Shown here in pieces: positions 6,961 to 13,199 of a stretch of 13,199 bases of DNA. Both the position numbers and the translations under genes were made by a program. The stretch's first letter is position 1; the number at the start of each line of letters is the position of its first letter. Below the pieces are notes generated by a model that was given only the letters and a program-made list of their open reading frames with translations, was not told the DNA's origin and made no database searches. The DNA is from Bacteroidales bacterium. GTDB taxonomy: Bacteria > Bacteroidota > Bacteroidia > Bacteroidales > Tenuifilaceae. Location of the stretch: assembly GCA_008933525.1 (NCBI GenBank), contig WBUV01000041.1:1-13199 (forward strand), in the 5' to 3' direction.

Positions 6961-6968
6961 TACTTTTG
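6961..6968 (+). promoter_or_regulatory. Candidate -7 box of the M20 gene
   Basis: TACTTTTG matches TAnnTTTG perfectly, about 105 bases before the M20 start. No clear TTTG lies 19-21 bases upstream, so the call rests on the -7 box alone. Confidence 0.4.
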
Positions 6969-7072
6969 TTTAGATTAATATTTGAGCTTGAAATTGTGAG
7001 AGTCACACTTCGAGTTCAAAAATTTAAGATAAGCAGAAAGAAAGATTCGATTAAATATCATCAGAAGAATAG

Positions 7073-8257
7073 ATGGAGTCAATGAAAGCAAAAATATCAG
7101 AATTAGCTCAGAAATATTACCAATCGATAATTGAATATAGAAGATATATTCATAAAAATCCAGAGATATCGTTTCAGGAGTTCGACACGGTGAATTATAT
7201 TAAATCAATCTTCGATGAAAAGGGGATTGAAGTGATTCCAGTTAAGGGCCAAACAAGTTTTTTTGCAGTAATAAAAGGTAGTAATCCAGGCAAAACCATT
7301 GGGATTAGAGCCGAGCTTGATGGGCTCCCAGTAAACGAGGAAACGAGTTTGGATTTTAAATCTGTTAAGTCTGGAGCGATGCACGCTTGTGGACACGATA
7401 TTCATATGGCCTCGTTAATTGGCACAGGAATAATTATCGATGAGTTAAAGGAGTATTGGAGTGGAAGAGTTGTGTTGATATTCGAATCGGGCGAGGAGCA
7501 ACTCCCTGGTGGAGCAAAGGCAATATTGGAATCTGAGGAGTTTTCCCTGTATAGGCCTGATTTGATGATTGGAATGCACGTATTGCCAGAGTTGGAGGCC
7601 GGAAAGGTTGGTTTTTGCTCGGGTAGGTACATGGCCTCAGGCGATGAAGTTTATATAACCGTGAAAGGAAAAGGCGGACACGCAGCTTTGCCGCATACAT
7701 TGGTCGATCCTGTTGTTATTGCTTCGAGCATAATTATTAATCTGCAGGCTTTTGTTAGCAGGAATTCTCCAGCATTAGTTCCTACAGTGCTTTCGTTTGG
7801 GAAAGTAATTGCAAACGGTGCAACCAATATAATTCCCAACGAGGTATCTATCGAGGGAACGTTCCGAACAATGGATGAGACATGGAGAAGCAGGGCTCAC
7901 ACGTTGATTGAGTCATACGCAAAAGGAATTGCTCAATCGATGGGTGGCGAGTGCATTGTTGAGATTAGAAAGGGCTACCCATCGGTGTATAATAATCCAC
8001 AACTAACGGAAGTTTTCAGTAAACTTTCATCAGATTTTTTAGGACATGAAAGTGTTGTTGTGCTTGAACCAAGAATGACAACAGACGATTTTGCATACTT
8101 TAGTCAGCAAATACCATCCGTTTTTTTTAGAATCGGAGTTGGATTTCCGAATTCTGAACACTACCAGCTACACTCTTCGCAATTTATTGCTAATGAAGAA
8201 GCAATCAAACATTCAGTTCCCTTGCTAGTAATGCTTTTGGTGAATAATCTAAGGTAA
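7073..8257 (+). CDS. M20-family metallo-amidohydrolase (N-acyl amino acid / hippurate hydrolase type)
   Basis: Zinc- or manganese-dependent hydrolase that removes acyl groups from N-acyl amino acids or related amides; the exact substrate is not visible. At 394 residues the length is typical of the M20D group. Metal-site residues seen: HACGHD (104-109, ligands C106 and H108), ESGEEQ (138-143, with catalytic Glu141 and ligand Glu142), GMHVLPE with H169, and HYQLHS with H367. The dimerisation domain is about 187-300, with GKGGHAALPH (199-208). The fold starts with the usual RRYIHKNPEISFQE. There is no signal peptide, so it is cytoplasmic. ATG 7073 is used; ATG 7082, three codons on, is equally possible, and neither has a clear ribosome-binding site. 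It is transcribed away from the DUF1573 gene and stands alone. Confidence 0.92.
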   Translation: MESMKAKISELAQKYYQSIIEYRRYIHKNPEISFQEFDTVNYIKSIFDEKGIEVIPVKGQTSFFAVIKGSNPGKTIGIRAELDGLPVNEETSLDFKSVKSGAMHACGHDIHMASLIGTGIIIDELKEYWSGRVVLIFESGEEQLPGGAKAILESEEFSLYRPDLMIGMHVLPELEAGKVGFCSGRYMASGDEVYITVKGKGGHAALPHTLVDPVVIASSIIINLQAFVSRNSPALVPTVLSFGKVIANGATNIIPNEVSIEGTFRTMDETWRSRAHTLIESYAKGIAQSMGGECIVEIRKGYPSVYNNPQLTEVFSKLSSDFLGHESVVVLEPRMTTDDFAYFSQQIPSVFFRIGVGFPNSEHYQLHSSQFIANEEAIKHSVPLLVMLLVNNLR

Positions 8258-8332
8258 AAGAGTCCTTACAAATAAAGAAGAGACATTGGTGTCACATTAA
8301 CTAGGTTTTATCAAAATCATTGTTTGCCAAAT

Positions 8333-8373
8333 AACAATTTAAGGAAACTTAAATTTAAGTTTCGGAAATTGTT
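8333..8373. repeat. Nested palindromic hairpin
   Basis: A 20-bp perfect palindrome, GAAACTTAAATTTAAGTTTC (8344-8363), is flanked by an outer 8-bp pair AACAATTT (8333-8340) / AAATTGTT (8366-8373), separated by 3 and 2 unpaired bases. The RNA could form a stem of about 16 pairs. It lies 76 bases after the M20 stop. No T-run follows, so it is not a classic terminator. Confidence 0.6.
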
Positions 8374-8394
8374 GTAACTTGTTGCTCATTAAAC

Positions 8395-8452
8395 AAATAT
8401 CAAAAGTTGCTCTTTTGTTGAATATCGCAGCGATTCATAACTTTTGATATTT
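8395..8452 (+). terminator. 14-bp perfect inverted repeat followed by T-rich DNA
   Basis: AAATATCAAAAGTT (8395-8408) pairs perfectly with AACTTTTGATATTT (8439-8452) around a 30-base loop, followed by TTAAATTTT. It may end the M20 transcript, but the stem is AT-rich, the loop is long and the distance from the stop is 137 bases, so a protein-binding or element-end role is also possible. There is no transposase nearby. Confidence 0.4.
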
Positions 8453-8476
8453 TTAAATTTTGCTTTAAACGATGAT

Positions 8477-8511
8477 TTTGTGTGTTGGTTTCGTTTTGAT
8501 TGTTATTTTTG
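8477..8511 (+). promoter_or_regulatory. Candidate promoter of the giant surface protein
   Basis: TATTTTTG (8504-8511) is a perfect TAnnTTTG box. A TTTG lies at 8477-8480 with a 23-base spacer, slightly longer than usual. The predicted start, near 8518, gives a leader of about 100 nt that begins with two perfect palindromes. Confidence 0.45.
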
Positions 8512-8524
8512 CAGAGTTTAACAG

Positions 8525-8548
8525 AAAACGTTTTAGGTATTATAATAC
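8525..8548. repeat. Two adjacent perfect palindromes at the predicted transcription start
   Basis: AAAACGTTTT (8525-8534) and GTATTATAATAC (8537-8548) are separated by two bases and lie 14-37 bases past the -7 box, a position where repressors often bind. The first shares the core GAAAACGTTT with the LacI-type operator at 1991-2006. Operator function is inferred. Confidence 0.35.
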
Positions 8549-8600
8549 AGTGAGTTGAAGGCCTCGGAGGGGTTTCTTTGACTTATTTTTTTGCATTTAA

Positions 8601-8616
8601 ATAAATGGAAATTTAT
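8601..8616 (+). promoter_or_regulatory. GGAA-loop hairpin just before the giant gene
   Basis: ATAAAT-GGAA-ATTTAT forms a 6-bp stem with a GNRA-type tetraloop, ending five bases before ATG 8622. The only purine-rich ribosome-binding-like bases (GGAA) sit in the loop, so the hairpin could affect initiation. Confidence 0.3.
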
Positions 8617-8621
8617 CAGAT

Positions 8622-11600
8622 ATGAGAAAACTTTTACTTAATCTGTTGGTGCTAGTTTCAATTTTGTTTAGCACAAATTTAGTGGCGCAGGAAGGAACAA
8701 AACAGTTGATGCCAAGTTCAAGTGATAGGCTTTGGCTGGAATTTAATGTGTTTGGAACTGCAGGTCAGGGATTTGGAATGTATAACTGTGCAGCCGATAA
8801 ACGCATAAACATAAGGCTTAGGGCAGGGGAAAAAATGTACTTTGGAATGAAGCTTAGTGGGTATTACTCTAGTAATATTACCGATGCAGGAAGAGTCTAT
8901 TTTCGAGTAAAGAATCCTAGTGGCACAGTGGTTTTCTCTGAACGTAATGTTCCCTCATCTGGAACTGGCTATATATCAAACTATACTCAAGCTATAACTG
9001 GGCCTAATGGGGTAAAGTTAAATGGAACGTCAATAAGCGGAGGGTATAATGCATATAGTTTAACAGCGGCAGTAACAGGTGATTATTACATTGAGTTTGC
9101 CGAAACATCAACAATGCGAGACAGGTTTGCGTTGGAATTTTTTGATGTGACCGTTACAGATGCCAACGATAATGTTGTAACAAACCCAGGAGCACCTAAT
9201 GTGTCAGCGGGGAGGTTGTGGTCAAAAGCATGGCAAATGACCACTACTAGCTTTACGAGCTATAGGGTTAACTCATACTTCTATGTTTTTACATCCGATG
9301 AGTTTATCAATAAAATTAATTTTCAGTTTTATCCGTATTCCTTTATCTTTCAGTCAAACTCTTATGGGTTAATAAAACCTGAAACCGAGAGTAACTATAT
9401 AAAGCGTGCTCAGAGTAAGGATAACGACCAAACTTCCAATGCTTATGAGTATAGAATTTATTTAAACGATCCCGATAGGAGTGTATGGCCAAATACCCGT
9501 CTTGCTGCTCCTACAGTTCAAGTTTGGGCCGATAATGAGCTGTTTTTTGATTATAACTATAGTAGAACACCACAGCAGTTAACTTTCCCAAGTAATACTA
9601 TCAACTTGGAAAAAAACATGCCTAGTTGTGCATACAATTCCATTGCACTATTCAAAATTAATTCCAACATTGATGGGTTTACAGCAATTCTTCTAGATTT
9701 GGATGGAGATGGCTCCTACTCAACTTCGGGTAGCGATAGGGTTATTTTTCGCGACATGAAGAAGGGCAACAACTACATTGTTTGGAACTTTAAAACCGAT
9801 GCAGGGGCTGAGGTTCCTGTTGGAACGTATAGGGCATCAGCAACTTTCTTGGGGCGCGGACCAACCCATTTCCCTATGTACGATGTGGAACAACTCGACG
9901 GTGTTCAGACAACCGCAGTAAGACCCTTCAAAAAGCTTAATGCTTCAATTTATTGGGACGATACTTTCATTTCACGCTGGGGTGATGAAACTGGTGGTGG
10001 TTTAATGGATGAAACACAGCGTAAGAACTTAGTTGTTGGTCAAAATATCCCTCGAACATGGTCATGGAACTCGGCTTTAGAGGATGTAAACTTTAATGGG
10101 AATAAAAATACCATGAATACATGGTTTAATGCCATTGATTTAGGGTATTCGCAAATAACCTTGAATGTAACGCAAAGTGATACAAAATGCGTTGATGGAT
10201 TGCAACCTTATGTTGGAGATATTTATAAGGAAGGATTACCAAATAATAACATAACGTTCACTCAACTTGATTTTACGAAGAAATTCTTTGACCCTGCAGA
10301 TGACCCTTTAAACAGAATCAGAGTCTTATCTTTACCAGCTAATGGAACCCTCCGTCTTTCTGGAGTTGCAGTAACTATTGGTCAAGAAATTACCTTGGCA
10401 AATCTTCCTAACTTAACATTTACCCCAACAACTAACTGGATTGGAAGAACATCGTTTGACTATAAGGCTTGGAATAATTCTAACAAGGAGTCGATGAATC
10501 AGGATAAGGTGTATCTTACTGTAAATACACCGCCGACCATTTCGTCGATTGCCGATCAAAATTTATGCACAAACACACCCTCTCCAGCAATTCCATTTAT
10601 CGTTGGTGATGGGACTGAAACCCCTGCGGGTAATTTAATTGTGACGGCTTATTCGGCCGATCCAACATTTGTGCCTAACAGTTCAATTGTATTAGGTGGA
10701 ACAGGCGCAAACCGAACTATTCAAGTAACACCTGTTGCTAACAAGTCCGGCAATGCAATTATATACGTTATGGTAGACGATGGCCTATCGCAGGCTATTC
10801 AGGAATTTGCGGTTTATACTAGTCCTGATTTGGAGTTCAGTGGCGATACAACTTTATGCGTGGGACAAGCTCTTTACTTAGTTGCACAAGAAACAGGAGC
10901 AACGTCATACACTTGGAAGTATGGAACAACAACGATGGGAACTACAAAAACACTCTCGTTGGCAGCTGGCAGTTATGCCGGAAACTGGTCGTTAACTATT
11001 CAGAAAGGAAGTTGTATATCAACAAGGAATTTTGAGGTACTTATATCGCCAATTACTACATTTACTGGCGATGCTAATGTTTGTGTTGGCGAAGAGATTG
11101 CTCTTAGTGCAGTTGAAAACAATGCTACTTATGAATGGAAAAAAGGAACCACAGTAATATCAACTACAAAACAGTATACTAAGACTGGCGCTGTTTTAAC
11201 TGATGCTGGGACAAACTACACACTAAAGGTTACCAAGGAGGGCTGTGTGGCTACTTCGCCTGAATTTACCATTTCTGTCATTAATCAGCCAACCATCGGG
11301 TTAACTTTAGTAGGAAGTACTGTTGACCCTGGAGCTAATGGCACAATTACTGTTCAATCTTCACAGTCGGGTGTTACCTATAATATTTATAAAGCAGGAA
11401 CATTTATAACTTCGGGTACTAGCACAGGCGGAAATTTAGTAATTACTGTTCCAGCAGTTAATTTAACAATTGGATCGAACATTTTTGAGGTAAGAGCAAG
11501 CAATGCAAATTGTGAGGTTCCAATGAGTAGCAATGCTACTATTACTGTTCGTGAACCCGGCATAACCGTTTCAGCTATATCTGGGAATACAACAGAGGCA

Positions 11601-13199
11601 GGGGGAACAGCTACGTTTACTATTGTCCTTAAAACTCAACCTACGGCAAATGTCACAATTCCTGTTAGCAGTTCCGATTTAACAGAAGGTTCTCTATCAA
11701 TTTCAAACGTACAGTTTACTCCAGCAAACTGGAACTCTCCGCAAACAGTTACAGTAACTGGTGTTGATGATGTAGTAATTGATGGAAACATAACTTACTC
11801 AATTGTAATAGATGCATCATCTAGTACCGATTCATACTATAATAATATCAACCCTGCAGACTTAACTCTAAGTAATATCGACAATGATGTTGCCGCAGTG
11901 ATAATAAATGCTCCATCGGGACTAACAACAACAGAACTAGGGGGTACTGCAACGTTTACTGTGCGTTTAGCATGTCAACCATCTGCAGATGTAACATTCA
12001 CATTAAGTTCGAGCAATCCTTTGGAAGGAACGGTATCGCCAACAAGCATTACGTTTACGTCTGCCAATTGGAATACCAATAGAACTGTTACAATAACAGG
12101 TGTCGACGATTTAATTGACGATGGAGACGTCGCTTACTCGATAATAACATCTACCACAACAAGTGCCGATCCATTATTCAACGGTTTAACTGTTGCTGAT
12201 GTTAATGTTACAAACATTAACAACGATGCTGCTGGTGTAATTGTTACTCCTACCAGTGGATTAACAACTTACGAAACAGGACCTCCTGCGTCATTTACAA
12301 TAAGGTTAAATAGCCAGCCAACTCAACCAGTATCAATAACGTTATCATCGAGCAATCCCTCCGAGGGTAATGTTTCACCAACGAGTGTAACATTTAACTC
12401 CACCAATTGGAATACTGCTCAAACAATTACAGTGACAGGGGTTAATGATGATGTTGATGATGGTAATATTAGCTATACAATAATTACATCAAACGCATCG
12501 AGCACTGACACTCGCTATAACAATATGAATGTTGCAGATGTCTCGGTTGTTAATGTTAATGATGATGTTGCAGGTGTAACAGTGAGTCCTACTGTTGGAT
12601 TAACAACTACAGAGGCGGGAGGAACTGCTACCTTTGGTATTCGTTTGAATAGCAAACCTGTGGCTGATGTTACCATTGGAATTAGTTCGAGCAATACAAA
12701 CGAGGGTTTTGTATCACCTACATCTATTACATTCACAACAGCAAACTGGAATACAATTCAAAGTGTATTGGTAACGGGCGTTGACGATTTTGTTGACGAT
12801 GGAGATAGAACTTATACTATAATTACTGCAAACGCATCGAGTAGCGATACAAAGTATAGCAATATGGTTGTACCAGATGTTTCTGTAACAAACTTGGATA
12901 ACGATGTTGTGGGTATTGTTGTGGATCCAATTGTTGGTTTAACAACGAATGAATCAGGAGGAATGGCTTCGTTTAATGTTGTTCTGGCAAGCCAACCAAC
13001 TGCTAGTGTAACAATCGGATTATCGTCGAGCAATACTGCTGAGGGAACCGTATCGCCAGCATCTATTACATTTTTAACAACTAACTGGAGTACGCCTCAA
13101 ACAATAACAGTTACAGGAGTTAACGATGCTGTTGCAGATGGGTCACAGGCCTACACAATTATTACTTCGGCAGCAGTAAGTTCTGATCCGTTGTATAGT
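8622..13199 (+). CDS. Giant secreted multidomain repeat protein (Calx-beta-like), C-terminus beyond window
   Basis: Likely surface or extracellular adhesin-type protein; its ligand is unknown. ATG 8622 is followed by 1,526 codons with no stop. Seen in order: signal peptide (MRKLLLNLLVLVSILFSTNLVAQ, 1-23); a long beta-rich N-terminal region (about 24-525) that I do not recognise, including an acidic DLDGDG loop (359-364) that resembles a calcium site; a cadherin-like module (about 529-635, with LTFTPTTNWIGRTSFDYKAW); a module starting TPPTISSIADQNL (about 636-737); two Ig/PKD-like modules opening with Cys-Val-Gly (about 738-888); a further beta module (889-979); then Calx-beta-like repeats from 980 to the edge. 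Large proteins of this kind in Bacteroidota are usually exported by the type IX system with a C-terminal sorting domain, which would lie outside the window. Its leader has palindromes and a hairpin. Confidence 0.85.
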   Translation, partial: MRKLLLNLLVLVSILFSTNLVAQEGTKQLMPSSSDRLWLEFNVFGTAGQGFGMYNCAADKRINIRLRAGEKMYFGMKLSGYYSSNITDAGRVYFRVKNPSGTVVFSERNVPSSGTGYISNYTQAITGPNGVKLNGTSISGGYNAYSLTAAVTGDYYIEFAETSTMRDRFALEFFDVTVTDANDNVVTNPGAPNVSAGRLWSKAWQMTTTSFTSYRVNSYFYVFTSDEFINKINFQFYPYSFIFQSNSYGLIKPETESNYIKRAQSKDNDQTSNAYEYRIYLNDPDRSVWPNTRLAAPTVQVWADNELFFDYNYSRTPQQLTFPSNTINLEKNMPSCAYNSIALFKINSNIDGFTAILLDLDGDGSYSTSGSDRVIFRDMKKGNNYIVWNFKTDAGAEVPVGTYRASATFLGRGPTHFPMYDVEQLDGVQTTAVRPFKKLNASIYWDDTFISRWGDETGGGLMDETQRKNLVVGQNIPRTWSWNSALEDVNFNGNKNTMNTWFNAIDLGYSQITLNVTQSDTKCVDGLQPYVGDIYKEGLPNNNITFTQLDFTKKFFDPADDPLNRIRVLSLPANGTLRLSGVAVTIGQEITLANLPNLTFTPTTNWIGRTSFDYKAWNNSNKESMNQDKVYLTVNTPPTISSIADQNLCTNTPSPAIPFIVGDGTETPAGNLIVTAYSADPTFVPNSSIVLGGTGANRTIQVTPVANKSGNAIIYVMVDDGLSQAIQEFAVYTSPDLEFSGDTTLCVGQALYLVAQETGATSYTWKYGTTTMGTTKTLSLAAGSYAGNWSLTIQKGSCISTRNFEVLISPITTFTGDANVCVGEEIALSAVENNATYEWKKGTTVISTTKQYTKTGAVLTDAGTNYTLKVTKEGCVATSPEFTISVINQPTIGLTLVGSTVDPGANGTITVQSSQSGVTYNIYKAGTFITSGTSTGGNLVITVPAVNLTIGSNIFEVRASNANCEVPMSSNATITVREPGITVSAISGNTTEAGGTATFTIVLKTQPTANVTIPVSSSDLTEGSLSISNVQFTPANWNSPQTVTVTGVDDVVIDGNITYSIVIDASSSTDSYYNNINPADLTLSNIDNDVAAVIINAPSGLTTTELGGTATFTVRLACQPSADVTFTLSSSNPLEGTVSPTSITFTSANWNTNRTVTITGVDDLIDDGDVAYSIITSTTTSADPLFNGLTVADVNVTNINNDAAGVIVTPTSGLTTYETGPPASFTIRLNSQPTQPVSITLSSSNPSEGNVSPTSVTFNSTNWNTAQTITVTGVNDDVDDGNISYTIITSNASSTDTRYNNMNVADVSVVNVNDDVAGVTVSPTVGLTTTEAGGTATFGIRLNSKPVADVTIGISSSNTNEGFVSPTSITFTTANWNTIQSVLVTGVDDFVDDGDRTYTIITANASSSDTKYSNMVVPDVSVTNLDNDVVGIVVDPIVGLTTNESGGMASFNVVLASQPTASVTIGLSSSNTAEGTVSPASITFLTTNWSTPQTITVTGVNDAVADGSQAYTIITSAAVSSDPLYS
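11559..13199 (+). repeat. Tandem Calx-beta-like repeats (four complete, fifth cut), 333-339 bp
   Basis: Units: 11559-11891 (residues 980-1090, 111 aa), 11892-12230 (1091-1203), 12231-12569 (1204-1316), 12570-12908 (1317-1429), and 12909 to the edge. Units 2-4 are exactly 113 codons each. Shared signature per unit: GLTTTExGGTATF, SQPTAxVTI, SSSNxxEGTVSPxSITF, NWNTxQTVTVTGVDD, then an acidic DDG, YxIIT, DVxVTN and a closing DND/NDD. The acidic clusters suit calcium binding as in Calx-beta domains. The first unit is the most diverged; units 3-5 are the most alike. Confidence 0.85.

Larger units (their letters stand above)
6714..7072. other. Divergent 359-bp control region between the DUF1573 and M20 genes
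   Basis: It has no long gene. It holds one TACTTTTG box on each strand (6889-6896 minus, 6961-6968 plus), a leader with competing stems and a small ORF on the DUF1573 side, and about 100 nt of unstructured-looking leader before the M20 start. Confidence 0.7.
8258..8621. other. 364-bp intergenic region rich in inverted repeats
   Basis: No credible gene is present. In order it holds a nested palindromic hairpin (8333-8373), a 14-bp perfect inverted repeat (8395-8452), a TAnnTTTG box (8504-8511), two short perfect palindromes (8525-8548), a GC-rich patch (8561-8572) and a small hairpin before the next start (8601-8616). Confidence 0.7.

Noticed and set aside
7205..7839. Several minus-strand ORFs opposite the M20 gene
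   Set aside because: They are antisense shadows of a gene with intact catalytic motifs, and have low-complexity, unrecognisable products.
8541..8546. TATAAT as a sigma70 -10 box
   Set aside because: It is the centre of a perfect palindrome, has no matching -35, and the other promoters here fit the Bacteroidota TAnnTTTG pattern.
12515..13033. Two minus-strand ORFs (12515-12736 and 12812-13033) with similar proteins
   Set aside because: They lie opposite the tandem repeats of the giant gene and resemble each other only because the repeats do; no promoter or ribosome-binding site.
11559..13199. Tandem repeats as a CRISPR-like or satellite array
   Set aside because: The units are about 339 bp, in frame and protein-coding, with diverged sequence; they are protein domains.
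1..13199. tRNA, rRNA, CRISPR, transposase or phage genes
   Set aside because: None could be recognised in any intergenic region on either strand.

Overview
The window looks like a chromosomal segment from an anaerobic member of the Bacteroidota, probably Bacteroidales-like. The evidence is AT-rich DNA, promoters of the TAnnTTTG type, almost no Shine-Dalgarno sites, a short DivIC/FtsB-type protein, a DUF1573 protein with CGCT motifs, a MeaB GTPase, a tungsten-type aldehyde:ferredoxin oxidoreductase, and a very large secreted repeat protein. The genus cannot be fixed from the sequence alone.

Left block, minus strand (1-6713). In transcription order: a secreted double-DUF1573 protein that ends at a clear intrinsic terminator; then a probable operon meaB - thiF-like - thiS-like - divIC-like - galM; then, after a 143-bp gap holding a LacI-family-type operator and a candidate promoter, an aldehyde ferredoxin oxidoreductase that runs off the left edge. 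The thiS-like and divIC-like genes are one base apart. The codons for the C-terminal Gly-Gly of the first make a consensus Shine-Dalgarno for the second.

Divergent control region (6714-7072). It carries back-to-back TACTTTTG promoter boxes for the DUF1573 gene and for an M20 peptidase. The DUF1573 transcript would have a leader of about 170 nt with two mutually exclusive stems and a 24-codon small ORF.

Right block, plus strand (7073-13199). An M20-family metallo-amidohydrolase is followed by 364 bp without a gene but rich in inverted repeats. Then comes a giant secreted protein, open at the right edge (1,526 codons visible), with a signal peptide, an unrecognised N-terminal region, cadherin-like and Ig-like modules, and at least five tandem Calx-beta-like repeats. 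The three complete repeats 2-4 are each exactly 113 residues long.

Functional links. MeaB (B12-dependent methylmalonyl-CoA mutase maintenance), the aldehyde oxidoreductase and GalM point to anaerobic carbon metabolism. The ThiS/ThiF-like pair could serve thiamine thiazole synthesis or the sulfur transfer needed for the tungsten-pterin cofactor of the oxidoreductase; the window does not decide this. I see no clear new multi-gene system. The most unusual signals are regulatory: the LacI-type operator, the DUF1573 leader, the thiS/divIC junction and the palindromes before the giant gene.
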